64,000 nt of DNA from Bacillus_BD oryzisoli_A (GTDB lineage Bacteria; Bacillota; Bacilli; Bacillales; Cytobacillaceae), in assembly GCF_043641075.1 (NCBI RefSeq), contig NZ_JBHZRC010000001.1, forward strand, positions 1,116,001-1,180,000, given 5' to 3'. Below the pieces are notes generated by a model. It was given only the letters and a program-made list of their open reading frames with translations, searched no databases and was not told the origin of the DNA. Below are positions 43,700 to 52,757 of the stretch, piece by piece; position 1 is the stretch's first letter; each line of letters opens with the position of its first letter. The position numbers and the translations under genes are program-made.

Positions 43700-44281
43700 T
43701 TGAAGGTATTTTTTGTTCTTCTATTCAGTTTGTGTATCCTATGTAGCTGCGGAGTTAAAGAGGAAGCTTCAGATGAAAAACAGCGTACCATCAATGTTAA
43801 AAACAGTACCATTCAAGAGGTTGACAAGAAGACAGGACAAGAGATTTCAAAACATTTAGCTGATCTCGCTTCAGGTATCCCAAGTGTCAACGATGCCACA
43901 GCAGTTGTACTTGGCAGATATGCTATTGTCGGCATTGATGTGGACAAAAATCTAGACCGATCAGAAGTTGGTTCTATTAAATACACCGTAGCAGAGAGCC
44001 TCAAAAATGATCCTAACGGAGCAAGGGCGGTTGTTATTGCCGACCCCGATATAAATGCACGTTTGAAGGAAATTGCAGAAGATATTCAAAAGGGAGAGCC
44101 GATTCAAGGTATTATGAATGAGTTAGCGGATATTTCAGGCCGTTTAATGCCAGAGGTTCCCGCTGATTTAACAGACCCTAATCCGAAAAATACGTTAAAT
44201 AAGCCTAAAAAACAGCTTAATGAAAGTGAAGAAAAGAACCTTAATCAAAAACAGGAAGAACAATCGAATTATCATAAATAA
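43700..44281 (+). CDS. ylaJ: YhcN/YlaJ-family sporulation lipoprotein
   Basis: 193 residues: signal peptide with lipobox (CILCSC, Cys about 18), then a YhcN/YlaJ domain (about 55-150; NDATAVVLGRYAIVGIDVD and ARAVVIADPDINARLKEI), and a hydrophilic Lys/Gln/Glu C-terminal tail. Members are forespore or germination-linked lipoproteins. TTG start at 43700 with AAGGAGGTG upstream. Confidence 0.9.
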   Translation: MKVFFVLLFSLCILCSCGVKEEASDEKQRTINVKNSTIQEVDKKTGQEISKHLADLASGIPSVNDATAVVLGRYAIVGIDVDKNLDRSEVGSIKYTVAESLKNDPNGARAVVIADPDINARLKEIAEDIQKGEPIQGIMNELADISGRLMPEVPADLTDPNPKNTLNKPKKQLNESEEKNLNQKQEEQSNYHK

Positions 44282-44303
44282 CCCTATTTCTGTCTCTATT
44301 TAC

Positions 44304-44347
44304 AGCATTGAAAAAAGCTTAGTTAAAACTAAGCTTTTTTCAATGCT
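44304..44347. terminator. Bidirectional terminator between ylaJ and the FMN-binding protein
   Basis: Perfect 20-bp palindrome AGCATTGAAAAAAGCTTAGT / ACTAAGCTTTTTTCAATGCT, which includes the stop codon of the minus-strand gene. Confidence 0.9.
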
Positions 44348-44784
44348 CCCATTACTTGATTATCTAGTTTTTTTGCCGCTTCTAAATCATAGGTTTTATC
44401 ATACTTGGGTGCAACAGTGATTTTTGAACCATAAAACATTACATCTCTTACTTCATCTATATCCATTTGGATTTGGGCCAGCTTTAATGGAACATCTTCC
44501 ATTTTTTCCTTCATTACGCTAGCACTGCCACTTATAGAATAAGTGGATTCATTTGCAATTACATTAATGACGATTTTAGGATTTTGCTTAATATTTGTCA
44601 CAATGCGTGAACGGTTATCGACAGCAAACAAAATGGTTTTTTCATCCTTTGCCAAAACCCAAGAAATGGCACTTACATTAGATCCGCCAGTCTCAAAATC
44701 AATTGTAGCAAGAAGAACAAAACGCTCTTTTTGCAGAAAATCGAATAAAGGTTTCGTTAGTTCTGGTTCAACTTGATTTGCCAT
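44329..44784 (-). CDS. Pyridoxamine 5'-phosphate oxidase-like FMN-binding split-barrel protein
   Basis: 151 residues. LLATIDFETGGSNVSAISWVLAKDEKTILFAVD and NIKQNPKIVINVIANES fit the split-barrel flavin/haem-binding family. Too short and divergent to be the vitamin B6 enzyme itself; activity unknown. AAAGGGGGAG precedes the ATG. No exact counterpart in the yla cluster of B. subtilis comes to mind. Confidence 0.82.
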   Translation of the reverse strand: MANQVEPELTKPLFDFLQKERFVLLATIDFETGGSNVSAISWVLAKDEKTILFAVDNRSRIVTNIKQNPKIVINVIANESTYSISGSASVMKEKMEDVPLKLAQIQMDIDEVRDVMFYGSKITVAPKYDKTYDLEAAKKLDNQVMGALKKA

Positions 44785-44962
44785 AAGATTCTCCCCCTTT
44801 TAATAAACAACAACATCATATTATTAAAATACCTTACTTTCAACGATTTCACACGCAAATTGACCATTTTACTAATAAAAATTAGTAACTCACTAAAACA
44901 TATTATATAATTAACATAATTCTATATATAATGGTAAGTAACTTTTCTTTGAGGTGTATACA

Positions 44963-45166
44963 ATGAGAGTAAAATGTGTCATTTGCGATAAAATTGAATC
45001 AATTGAAGATAATTCCTTTCAAGCAAAGCGGCTGAGAAATAGACCTATCTATACGTATATGTGTAAGACTTGCACGAATCGTATTACTGAAAAAACCGAG
45101 CAAAGAATTGCAACTGGAAATTTTCACCTTTACCGCAGTAAAAAACAGGATGATGAATGGGAATAA
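44963..45166 (+). CDS. ylaI: YlaI, small zinc-ribbon protein (DUF2197)
   Basis: 67 residues starting MRVKCVICDKIESI, with two CxxC pairs (CVIC and CKTC) about 28 residues apart that form a probable zinc ribbon, and a basic/acidic tail. Start at 44963 with GAGGTG six bases upstream. Function unknown. Confidence 0.9.
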   Translation: MRVKCVICDKIESIEDNSFQAKRLRNRPIYTYMCKTCTNRITEKTEQRIATGNFHLYRSKKQDDEWE

Positions 45167-45216
45167 GCAGTAGGAAAAAAGACGCCGCAAATGTGGCGCC
45201 TTTTTTCCTACTGCTT
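45165..45216. terminator. Bidirectional terminator between ylaI and the 95-residue gene
   Basis: AAGCAGTAGGAAAAAAG-CGCC and GGCG-CTTTTTTCCTACTGCTT form a 21-bp stem with one mismatch and an 8-base loop; the two converging stop codons lie at its edges. Confidence 0.9.
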
Positions 45217-45502
45217 ATTCTGGATAATTTTGATATCTATCCGGACTTTCATTAATTTGATTAATCATCACTTCTATTAATTCCTGGGGGAAACGGGTAG
45301 TTTGCTGTTCTCCCTCTTTCACATACGAAATATGGTAAAAACCATTATCCTTCTTTACATAAATTTCAGATAGGCCAAGTTCCACAGTTATAATGGACAT
45401 AAACATTTGTTCTGTTTCGGCAGCTGCCTGATCGTCAGGCCTTGCATCTGTAACCACCTTTATTGTCAACCAATTATAAATTGCATCTTGTACTTTTTTC
45501 AT
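45215..45502 (-). CDS. Conserved hypothetical protein (95 residues)
   Basis: Soluble, mixed alpha/beta, not recognised. It starts MKKVQDAIYNWLTIKVV and has a QMFMSIITVELGLSEIYV core. It begins 15 bp after ylaH stops and ends at the shared terminator, so ylaH and this gene form an operon. The coding potential is supported by the reading frame, ribosome site (GAGG) and tight spacing. Confidence 0.8.
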   Translation of the reverse strand: MKKVQDAIYNWLTIKVVTDARPDDQAAAETEQMFMSIITVELGLSEIYVKKDNGFYHISYVKEGEQQTTRFPQELIEVMINQINESPDRYQNYPE

Positions 45503-45517
45503 TCAAAATACTCCTCG

Positions 45518-45829
45518 TCAATTTGATGCTCCTGCGTTTTTATGGCGATGCAGCCGAATTTTGTAGATGATGAGAATAAGAGCAGCTACAACCAGCCCTT
45601 CTGCAATCGGAAGAAAAATAGCTAGAAACGTTAAAAAGGTACTGCCGAAGATCAAGAATAAATAAATAATAACTGATTTTAGTAAGGGCAATTTTTGCGC
45701 AAAGCCTAGTTTAAATACAATAATACTTAATAGTAATATGGTTATATACAACAGCCACATTCCGAGATCGGAATTCACATTCACTTTATATAATGCAGCA
45801 AAAAAAGATAATCTTTCTGTTATATCCAT
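45518..45829 (-). CDS. ylaH: YlaH-like membrane protein
   Basis: 103 residues with three hydrophobic segments (about 20-38, 45-68, 70-88): MWLLYITILLLSIIVFKLGFAQKLPLLKS and ILIIYKIRLHRHK at the C-terminus match YlaH. The start at 45829 (MDITERLSFFAALYKVN) has AAGGAG ten bases upstream and matches the family; a further 25 codons upstream are excluded. Confidence 0.9.
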   Translation of the reverse strand: MDITERLSFFAALYKVNVNSDLGMWLLYITILLLSIIVFKLGFAQKLPLLKSVIIYLFLIFGSTFLTFLAIFLPIAEGLVVAALILIIYKIRLHRHKNAGASN

Positions 45830-45940
45830 ACAGCATGGTCTCCTTTTTTTCAAAACTCCTAATCTTAAGATTACTATACTATTTTTAGACAAAGCGTTCA
45901 ACAATCAATAGACGATTCTCTTTGGATAATAACCAATACA

Positions 45941-45972
45941 AAAAAAAAGGAGACAACATGTCTCCTTTTTTT
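45941..45972 (-). terminator. Terminator of typA
   Basis: AAAAAAAGGAGAC/GTCTCCTTTTTTT with ACAT-type loop, 8 bp after the typA stop; strong U tract on both strands. Confidence 0.9.
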
Positions 45973-45979
45973 ATTATGT

Positions 45980-47821
45980 TTAGGCCTGAACCTCAGCACC
46001 TTTTTTCTTTTTTGCCGCTTTTTCTCTTTCATTCTTGTTAAGAATCTTCTTACGTAAACGAATGGATTCCGGAGTTACCTCACAGTATTCGTCATCATTT
46101 AAGTATTCCAATGATTCTTCCAGCGTTAAAATACGAGGTCTTTTCATCGTATTTGTTTGATCCTTCGTTGCAGAACGGACATTTGTTTGCTGCTTCATTT
46201 TCGTAATGTTAACAGTTAGATCGTTTTCGCGATTATGTTCTCCTACAATCATGCCTTCATAGATTTCTGTACCAGCATCAACAAAAATAACACCGCGATC
46301 TTCTACACCCATGATGCCATAGGTAGTAGCTTTACCATTTTCCATCGAAACAAGTACACCCTGTCTTCTGCCGCCTACTTGACCTGGCTGCATTGGCTGG
46401 TAGCTGTCAAAGGTATGGTTCATGATTCCATATCCGCGTGTTAATGTTAAGAATTCTGTAGAATAACCAATTAAGCCTCTTGCAGGTACATTAAAGACAA
46501 GTCGAACTTGCCCGTTACCATTGTTAATCATATCAAGCATTTCACCTTTACGGGCACCCATTGATTCCATAACAGCACCCGTATGCTCTTCAGGTACATC
46601 AATTTGAACACGCTCAACTGGCTCACAACGGACTCCATCAATAACCCTTACAATTACTTCTGGTTTAGACACTTGAAGTTCAAAGCCTTCACGACGCATA
46701 TTTTCAATTAGGATTGATAAATGCAGCTCCCCACGTCCAGAAACAATCCAGGCATCAGGAGAATCAGTATTATCAACACGCAAACTCACATCCGTTTGAA
46801 GTTGGGCACGAAGTCTCTCTTCGATTTTTCTAGAAGTGACATATTTCCCCTCACGGCCGGCAAACGGGCTGTTGTTCACAACAAATTCCATTTGCAGGGT
46901 TGGTTCATCAATTCTTAAAATTGGCAATGCTTCTTGATGCTCTACAGGACAAACCGTTTCACCGACATTAATGTCTTCCATACCAGAAACGGCAATTAAA
47001 TCACCTGCATATGCTTCTTCAATTTCTAATCGTTTTAAACCAAAAAAGCCCATTAACTTTGTTACCCTGAATTGTTTCACTGACCCATCGAGCTTCATTA
47101 ATGCTACTGACTGACCAACCTGTATTGTACCGCGGAAAACACGTCCAATACCGATTCTGCCGACGAAGTCATTGTAATCTAACAAAGCAACTTGAAATTG
47201 TAGCGGCTCTTCACGATTATCGATTGGAGAAGGAGTATGTTCCAAAATCATATCGTATAATGCTTTCATGTTTTCATCTTGTTTTTCCGGATCCACACTT
47301 GCAGTTCCGTTAATAGCAGAAGCATAAACAACTGGGAAATCCAACTGATCTTCATCTGCACCTAGTTCAATAAATAAATCAATTACTTCATCAACCACTT
47401 CTGCTGGTCGAGCAAAATCACGGTCAATTTTGTTAACAACAACCATCGTTTTTAACTTTTGCTCTAATGCCTTTTTAAGCACGAAACGAGTTTGCGGCAT
47501 ACAACCTTCATATGCATCAACAACTAATACAACACCGTCAACCATCTTCATAATTCGTTCTACTTCGCCACCGAAATCGGCATGTCCTGGAGTATCAAGA
47601 ATATTTATTCTTGTATTTTCGTATTGTATCGCTGTATTTTTTGCTAAAATAGTAATACCGCGTTCTCTCTCGATATCATTTGAATCCATGGCACGTTCTT
47701 CCACATGTTCATTTGAACGAAATGTACCAGACTGCTTTAACAGCTGATCCACTAATGTCGTTTTACCATGGTCTACGTGGGCAATAATCGCAATATTACG
47801 TATATCTTCTCTGGTTTTCAA
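45980..47821 (-). CDS. typA: Ribosome-associated translational GTPase TypA/BipA
   Basis: 613-residue EF-G-like GTPase needed for growth at low temperature and ribosome assembly. G1 AHVDHGKTTL, G2 region ERERGITI, G3 DTPGHADFGG, G4 NKIDR, then the beta-barrel, EF-G III/V-like domains and the BipA-specific C-terminal domain with the basic tail ERAKKKKG-like end. Monocistronic; ylaG in B. subtilis. Confidence 0.97.
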   Translation of the reverse strand: MKTREDIRNIAIIAHVDHGKTTLVDQLLKQSGTFRSNEHVEERAMDSNDIERERGITILAKNTAIQYENTRINILDTPGHADFGGEVERIMKMVDGVVLVVDAYEGCMPQTRFVLKKALEQKLKTMVVVNKIDRDFARPAEVVDEVIDLFIELGADEDQLDFPVVYASAINGTASVDPEKQDENMKALYDMILEHTPSPIDNREEPLQFQVALLDYNDFVGRIGIGRVFRGTIQVGQSVALMKLDGSVKQFRVTKLMGFFGLKRLEIEEAYAGDLIAVSGMEDINVGETVCPVEHQEALPILRIDEPTLQMEFVVNNSPFAGREGKYVTSRKIEERLRAQLQTDVSLRVDNTDSPDAWIVSGRGELHLSILIENMRREGFELQVSKPEVIVRVIDGVRCEPVERVQIDVPEEHTGAVMESMGARKGEMLDMINNGNGQVRLVFNVPARGLIGYSTEFLTLTRGYGIMNHTFDSYQPMQPGQVGGRRQGVLVSMENGKATTYGIMGVEDRGVIFVDAGTEIYEGMIVGEHNRENDLTVNITKMKQQTNVRSATKDQTNTMKRPRILTLEESLEYLNDDEYCEVTPESIRLRKKILNKNEREKAAKKKKGAEVQA

Positions 47822-47917
47822 AAAACTTCCTCCTACCTATATTTAAGGTCAAACCTTTGCTAGCTATCTAATAGAGTGATTTATTTCACAGTAATGAGTT
47901 TTAAGCTTAACTGAGAC

Positions 47918-47926
47918 ATTATAACA
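47918..47926 (-). promoter_or_regulatory. Candidate extended -10 promoter of typA
   Basis: Minus strand TGTTATAAT (47926-47918): a perfect TATAAT with the TGN extension, about 97 bp before the typA start; no good -35. Confidence 0.5.
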
Positions 47927-48030
47927 CAATAAGAGTGGTAAAGAAAAAAAAATTTGTGTAAAATGTAATTAAAGTTTTTTAAATGGTTTAAATTTTTTCG
48001 CTTATTTTACTTTTCATTGGGGGTAGTAAC

Positions 48031-48216
48031 TTGAAAAAAATCAAATGGTTATCATTATTATTAGCATTTCTCGCAGCAACATGCATGGCGGGGATTGGTA
48101 TCGCCGTTGCTGAAAGAAGTATTATTGGAATAGCAGGCGCCATTATTATACTTATTCTAGTCATGGGATTTGGTTTTATGAATAAGAAAAAAATGAGGGA
48201 AAATGGGATGCTTTAA
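48031..48216 (+). CDS. ylaF: YlaF-like small membrane protein (DUF5325)
   Basis: 61 residues with two membrane helices (about 5-27 and 30-50) and a basic C-terminal tail. TTG start at 48031 with GGGGGT upstream. Between typA and suhB, as ylaF in B. subtilis. Function unknown. Confidence 0.88.
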   Translation: MKKIKWLSLLLAFLAATCMAGIGIAVAERSIIGIAGAIIILILVMGFGFMNKKKMRENGML

Positions 48217-48235
48217 TCCCTTTCCCTCATTTTTT
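48190..48235. terminator. Bidirectional terminator between ylaF and suhB
   Basis: AAATGAGGGAAA..GGGAT / ATCCC.TTTCCCTCATTT stem (one bulge), loop GCTTTA, overlapping the ylaF stop; T runs on both sides. Confidence 0.85.
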
Positions 48236-48256
48236 ATTAACTTCATAAAATTTTTA

Positions 48257-49060
48257 TTATTTCCATTCACCATTATGCAAATATTTCCTAAACACTTCAT
48301 CATGCAGTCCTGGTTTGGAAATAAAAATGGAGCATTGTTCCAACAAATTTAGCGGTCTCCCTCTTAAATCACTAACAGTTCCACCTAGCTCTTCAATTAG
48401 GATCTTACCGGCCGCAAAATCCCATGGTTGTAACCGCAGTGAAATATACGCATCAAGCCTGCCCGCAGCCACATAAGCAAACTCAAGAGCTGCACAACCG
48501 TAGGATCTTGTTCCCCTCACTTCTTTAATTAGTGGAGCAAGAATATTCGGGTCAATTCTTCGATTTTCCGTTACCCATGTAGCATTTAGTCCAATGATAC
48601 TCTCAGACAAGTGGACTGCTTCTAAAGGTCTTAATGGAAGCTCGTTCATGTAAACCCCTTTATTCTTGATAGCATGATATAGTTCATCCCTTACAACATC
48701 ATAGATTAACCCAACCATCCCAACTCCGTTTTCATATATACCGATGGATATCGCAAAATTCCGCTGCATATGAACAAAATTCATTGTTCCATCAATTGGG
48801 TCTATTAACCAAATAACTCCATCTGTTGTCTCAGGTGAATCACCAAAACCTTCTTCACCAATTATTTTGTGCTCTGGATACGTTTTACGAATCCTTTCAA
48901 TAAAAAACTGCTCTATTTTTTTATCAATTTCCGTGACCAAATCATTTCGATTTGACTTTGTTTGTATATCCAATGTTAGATTAAATGAATCCTTTATGAT
49001 TTGTGCAGCTTCCATAATCCAGCCTTTTGCCTTTATATCAATATCGGACCAATTTGTCAT
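48257..49060 (-). CDS. suhB: Inositol monophosphatase family protein
   Basis: 267 residues. Metal and substrate motifs: IIGEEGFGD (Glu), VIWLIDPIDGTMNFVH (DPIDGT), and LRLQPWDFAAGKILIEELGG (C-terminal WDxAAG). Mg2+-dependent phosphatase; the physiological substrate in bacilli is uncertain. yktC in B. subtilis. Confidence 0.93.
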   Translation of the reverse strand: MTNWSDIDIKAKGWIMEAAQIIKDSFNLTLDIQTKSNRNDLVTEIDKKIEQFFIERIRKTYPEHKIIGEEGFGDSPETTDGVIWLIDPIDGTMNFVHMQRNFAISIGIYENGVGMVGLIYDVVRDELYHAIKNKGVYMNELPLRPLEAVHLSESIIGLNATWVTENRRIDPNILAPLIKEVRGTRSYGCAALEFAYVAAGRLDAYISLRLQPWDFAAGKILIEELGGTVSDLRGRPLNLLEQCSIFISKPGLHDEVFRKYLHNGEWK

Positions 49061-49164
49061 GCTTTACCTCCGCCATCAATCAAATTCTGTAAATGGATTA
49101 AGACTGTTTTTATTGTAAGCTATTTTATTATTTAGAACTAATTTTTAGTATGACCAAACATAAA

Positions 49165-49197
49165 AAACGAACTCTTTTTTGCTAACAGAGTTCGTTT
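49165..49197 (-). terminator. Terminator of ykzI
   Basis: AAACGAACTCT/AGAGTTCGTTT stem; minus-strand tail TTTATG directly after the stem; about 50 bp past the ykzI stop. Confidence 0.8.
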
Positions 49198-49247
49198 CTA
49201 AATATGAAATATATTCTTCATTTTCTCTCTCTTTCTCCTTTTTCTTT

Positions 49248-49442
49248 TTACAGAGCCTTTAAAATAAGAAGTTCCTGTCTAATTCTTTCAAGCCTTTCTT
49301 TACTTTCTTTTTTCTTGTTTTCGTTGTTTTCACCCATCGCCTCAAACAATACAGCCAATTCATAATCCATTTCTAACCTTAAAACAGCTTTTCTTTCCTT
49401 TTCTATTGCTTTCTTTTTCACTGAATTCATCACTTGTTTCAT
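49248..49442 (-). CDS. ykzI: YkzI-like small coiled-coil protein
   Basis: 64 residues, strongly charged and helical (Lys/Glu-rich, LRLEMDYELAVLFEAMGENNE core). GGGGTG precedes the ATG. Between suhB and yktB, as ykzI in B. subtilis. Function unknown. Confidence 0.8.
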   Translation of the reverse strand: MKQVMNSVKKKAIEKERKAVLRLEMDYELAVLFEAMGENNENKKKESKERLERIRQELLILKAL

Positions 49443-49673
49443 TGACAGTACACCCCTTCCAATTTTATTTATCCAACTGATAGAAATCTGATTATTTGTA
49501 TTATTATATTATGTGGTTATTCTTATTCTTGCAACAAATTTGCACACTTGCCTATCTAAATTCACTTTTCCCTTTTTAAAACCCATTTTAAACAATTCCA
49601 AGGTTAACTTTCTTCTTGTATCATGATGTTTGTGATAAAATATTTGTCAAAGCATGACCAGGAGGTTACTAAT

Positions 49674-50297
49674 ATGACATTCACAGGATTTACAGAATCA
49701 GACTTTGAAGTTTTTTCTATAGATGGATTAGAGAATCGTATGGATGCTTTAATTACACATATCCGTCCGAAACTAGATGCACTCGGAGAACACTTCGCTC
49801 CAACATTATCTGTTATGACTGGAGAAGAAATGTTTGCCCATGTTGCGAAGCATGCACGTCGAAAAGTGAATCCACCAAACGATACATGGGTAGCATTTGC
49901 CAACAATTCAAGAGGTTATAAGATGTTACCACATTTTCAGATTGGATTATGGGGGTCTCATGTCTTTATTTGGTTTGCCGTGATTTATGAAGCGCCACAA
50001 AAGGCTGATTACGGAAAAAAACTACAATCAATGATTAACCAAATACACGATGACATTCCGAAAAACTTTGTTTGGTCAATCGACCACATGAAGCCAGATG
50101 TCTTAAAACATGCTGAGCTGACTAAAGAAGAGCTGACAGACATGTTTGTCCGTTTACAAACGATTAAAAAAGCTGAAATCCTTTGCGGTTATCAAATCCC
50201 TAAAGAAGAGGCCGTTCTTATGTCCGGACAACAAATGGTTGACAAAATCCAACTTGTGTTTTCGCAGATTTTACCGTTATACAAATTGATCCGATAA
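49674..50297 (+). CDS. yktB: YktB family protein (DUF1054)
   Basis: 207 residues, cytoplasmic. MTFTGFTESDFEVFSIDGLE and HARRKVNPPNDTWVAFANNSRGYKMLPHFQIGLW are characteristic of DUF1054. Function unknown; a structure from the family is alpha/beta. Start at 49674 with AGGAGG; the longer frame from 49623 includes that site. Confidence 0.92.
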   Translation: MTFTGFTESDFEVFSIDGLENRMDALITHIRPKLDALGEHFAPTLSVMTGEEMFAHVAKHARRKVNPPNDTWVAFANNSRGYKMLPHFQIGLWGSHVFIWFAVIYEAPQKADYGKKLQSMINQIHDDIPKNFVWSIDHMKPDVLKHAELTKEELTDMFVRLQTIKKAEILCGYQIPKEEAVLMSGQQMVDKIQLVFSQILPLYKLIR

Positions 50298-50365
50298 GGC
50301 TTGAGATTACCACTCCCATATACAAAAAGACATTGGGGCAATCGGCAATCACGAGGGACTGTTGG

Positions 50366-50408
50366 AAACAAATCCTCCTAAATTATAACCCATTAGGAGG
50401 ATTTGTTT
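50366..50408. terminator. Bidirectional terminator between yktB and yktA
   Basis: AAACAAATCCTCCTAA / TTAGGAGGATTTGTTT perfect stem with a 11-base loop; plus-strand tail GTTTTT. Confidence 0.85.
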
Positions 50409-50430
50409 GTTTTTCATTATATGCACTAAC

Positions 50431-50715
50431 TCAAGAATGCATTCTTATTATTAGACCGGAATCAGATTCTTTTCCCTTTTTAATCGTTCGATAGGTAGAA
50501 TATCCACTAACCTCCTCAAACTCTGAGCACAGTTTTTTTTCCTGTGCTTTACTTGGGACTATTTCTTTAAATCTTCTGTATACCTCAAGCAGCTGTTCTC
50601 GATTGACCCCCTTCTCATATGCCATTTCAATTGTTTCAAAAAAATGAATCACATCGATGATTTCATCTGTTGTCCAATCATGATCAATCGGGTATTGATA
50701 TTCCATTTCATTCAT
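50431..50715 (-). CDS. yktA: YktA (UPF0223) protein
   Basis: 94 residues (91 from the ATG at 50706, the position that aligns best with B. subtilis YktA). YQYPIDHDWTTDEIIDVIHFFE and YRRFKEIVPSKAQEKKLCSEFEEVSGYS mark the UPF0223 family. Function unknown. The GGAAGG site fits either start. Confidence 0.9.
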   Translation of the reverse strand: MNEMEYQYPIDHDWTTDEIIDVIHFFETIEMAYEKGVNREQLLEVYRRFKEIVPSKAQEKKLCSEFEEVSGYSTYRTIKKGKESDSGLIIRMHS

Positions 50716-51030
50716 CCCTTACCTTCCATTTCATTCATTACTATTAATAGCATACCATCGCCTAATTTAAAACATTCCTATTTTAAATGTTCTCGTTTTA
50801 TGTTTAATTTCCTTTATTATTTAGAAACTAAAGAATATAGAAGAACTTTTATAAGCAAAAATCAGAGTATTCATTGTGGAAAATTCATTAAAATTCCTAT
50901 GTATACTTTTAAAATTTATCTTTGCAAAGAATGTTAATAGTGCTATAATTCATATGTTTTATGACTTCAGCTTAGCACTAGAACTCTTTTTCTAGACAAT
51001 AAGTATTTTAATAAAGGGTGTGGTAATAAA
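50716..51030. other. yktA-speA divergent region
   Basis: 315 bp without a convincing ORF. It holds the speA promoter (50922-50949) and, in the speA leader, a small CTAGAA/TTCTAG hairpin (about 50979-50996) just before the ribosome site. Nothing else recognised. Confidence 0.5.
50922..50949 (+). promoter_or_regulatory. Sigma-A promoter of speA
   Basis: TTGCAA (50922-50927), 16 bp, TATAAT (50944-50949), about 80 bp before the TTG start. Confidence 0.72.
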
Positions 51031-52500
51031 TTGTCTCAACAACATACTCCGTTATTTAGCGGCTTAATTGAACACGCAAAAAAGAATCCAATTCAATTCC
51101 ATATTCCTGGGCATAAAAAGGGAAGCGGAATTGCACCTGAATTTCGTGAATTTGTCGGCGATAATGCCTTGTCAATAGATTTAATTAATATTGGTCCCCT
51201 TGATGATTTGCATCAGCCAAAGGGAATAATCAAGGAAGCACAAGATTTAGCAGCAGAAGCTTTTGGTGCTGATCACACATTTTTTTCCGTACAAGGGACA
51301 AGTGGAGCCATCATGGCTATGATTATGTCCGTTTGTGGACCAGGAGATAAAATCATTGTTCCACGAAATGTACATAAATCAATTATGTCTGCCGTGATCC
51401 TGTCAGGGGCAATTCCAATCTTTATCCATCCTGAAATTGATAAAGAGCTTGGAATTTCTCATGGAATTACCATTGATTCCGTTAAAAGAGCACTGGATCA
51501 ATACCCAGATGCAAAGGCGTTATTAGTTATAAATCCAACATACTTTGGAATATCCGCCGATTTAAAATCAATTGTCGATCTTGCCCATTCCTATGATATT
51601 CCTGTATTGGTAGACGAAGCACATGGTGTGCATATACATTTTCATGATGAGCTTCCGTTATCAGCCATGCAAGCAGGTGCAGATATGGCTGCAACAAGTG
51701 TTCACAAACTTGGTGGATCTATGACACAAAGTTCGATTCTTAATGTGAAGGGGAAATTGGTATCTTATAAACGGGTTCAATCCATTTTAAGTATGCTTAC
51801 AACCACTTCTACTTCCTATTTACTATTAGCATCACTGGATGTAGCGCGAAAGGAACTGGCCACGAACGGGCGGGCACTCGTGGACCGTTCCATCGAGCTG
51901 GCAAACATGATTCGAAAACAAATAAATGAAATTGAACATGTATTTTGTGTTGGAGAAGAAATTTTGGAATCCGAAGCAGCATATGATTATGATCCAACCA
52001 AATTAATCATTTCCGTTAAGAATCTAGGTTTAACTGGGTATGATGTAGAAAAATGGTTACGGGAAAACTATCATATTGAAGTGGAAATGTCTGACTTATA
52101 CAACATACTTTGTATCATTACGCCGGGTGACACAGAACGGGAAGCAGATATTTTAATTACCGCATTAAGACATTTGTCAGAGGAACGGCATGAGCTTGCT
52201 GAAAAAGTCGAAACACAGGTACTTCTTCCAGAAATACCAGTATTGGCTGTTTCCCCAAGAGATGCGTTTTACTCCGAAACTGAGCTTATTCCGTTTGATG
52301 AATCGGAAGGCAGAGTGATCGCTGAGTTTATTATGGTGTATCCCCCAGGCATCCCTATTTTCATTCCAGGCGAAATTATTACCGAGGAGAATTTATTATA
52401 CATTAAAAAGAACAGAGACGCAGGTCTCCCTGTTCAAGGCCCTGAGGATTTCGACTTCCGTATGCTTCGGGTTATTAAGGAACATCGAGCAATTAGATAA
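51031..52500 (+). CDS. speA: Arginine/lysine/ornithine decarboxylase SpeA
   Basis: 489-residue PLP enzyme of the Orn/Lys/Arg decarboxylase (fold-type I) family; in B. subtilis the orthologue at this locus is the arginine decarboxylase that makes agmatine for polyamines. FHIPGHKKGSG at the N-terminus, VDEAHGVHIHF, and the PLP lysine in ATSVHKLGGSMTQ. TTG start at 51031 with AAGGGTG upstream. It converges on the SR1-like RNA; substrate (Arg or Lys) is not decided by sequence. Confidence 0.92.
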   Translation: MSQQHTPLFSGLIEHAKKNPIQFHIPGHKKGSGIAPEFREFVGDNALSIDLINIGPLDDLHQPKGIIKEAQDLAAEAFGADHTFFSVQGTSGAIMAMIMSVCGPGDKIIVPRNVHKSIMSAVILSGAIPIFIHPEIDKELGISHGITIDSVKRALDQYPDAKALLVINPTYFGISADLKSIVDLAHSYDIPVLVDEAHGVHIHFHDELPLSAMQAGADMAATSVHKLGGSMTQSSILNVKGKLVSYKRVQSILSMLTTTSTSYLLLASLDVARKELATNGRALVDRSIELANMIRKQINEIEHVFCVGEEILESEAAYDYDPTKLIISVKNLGLTGYDVEKWLRENYHIEVEMSDLYNILCIITPGDTEREADILITALRHLSEERHELAEKVETQVLLPEIPVLAVSPRDAFYSETELIPFDESEGRVIAEFIMVYPPGIPIFIPGEIITEENLLYIKKNRDAGLPVQGPEDFDFRMLRVIKEHRAIR

Positions 52501-52505
52501 AAAAA

Positions 52506-52538
52506 ATGGCAAATCCAGTTAATTATTGGATTTGCCAT
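52506..52538. terminator. Hairpin downstream of speA
   Basis: ATGGCAAATCCA/TGGATTTGCCAT perfect 12-bp stem, 9-base loop. T7 follows only on the minus strand, so it is a back-up terminator for the SR1-like RNA more than for speA. Confidence 0.7.
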
Positions 52539-52545
52539 ATATCAC

Positions 52546-52577
52546 AAAAAAAGGCATGCAAATCGCATGCTTTTTTA
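52546..52577. terminator. Bidirectional terminator between speA and the SR1-like RNA
   Basis: AAAAAAAGGCATGC-AAATC-GCATGCTTTTTT: GC core of six pairs extended by A-T pairs; T6 on plus and T8 on minus. Confidence 0.85.
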
Positions 52578-52589
52578 TTTATATAATCA

Positions 52590-52712
52590 TTATTTTTCTT
52601 CTTTATGATCGTGTTTACCGCAGTTACAATTTGAGGAGTAAAGAACCGATACCTTTTCATCCTCAAAGTAATCAATTGTTGAATTGCAATCTTGACATAC
52701 AATAGTACCCAT
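52590..52712 (-). CDS. sr1P: SR1P, peptide encoded by the dual-function RNA SR1
   Basis: 40 residues: MGTIVCQDCNSTIDYFEDEK start, then VSVLYSSNCNCGKHDHKEEK. This closely resembles the 39-residue SR1P of B. subtilis, with the CxxC (6 and 9) and CxC (29 and 31) cysteines and acidic/His tail. SR1P binds glyceraldehyde-3-phosphate dehydrogenase GapA and favours its interaction with RNase J1. AAGGGAG precedes the ATG. It lies between pdh and speA, the SR1 position in B. subtilis. Confidence 0.9.
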   Translation of the reverse strand: MGTIVCQDCNSTIDYFEDEKVSVLYSSNCNCGKHDHKEEK

Positions 52713-52743
52713 TATTTCATCTCCCTTGTATTTAATCTTTTTT

Positions 52744-52757
52744 CGTAAGCGTTTTAA
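52744..52757 (-). promoter_or_regulatory. CcpA (cre)-like site in the SR1 leader
   Basis: TTAAAACGCTTACG on the minus strand matches the cre consensus TGWAANCGNTNWCA at 12 of 14 positions and lies just downstream of the predicted transcription start, where CcpA would block elongation. SR1 is repressed under glycolytic conditions in B. subtilis (mainly CcpN, partly CcpA). Confidence 0.6.

Noticed and set aside
50644..50937. 97-codon plus-strand frame overlapping yktA and its upstream region
   Set aside because: Overlaps yktA on the opposite strand, no ribosome site, AT-driven composition.
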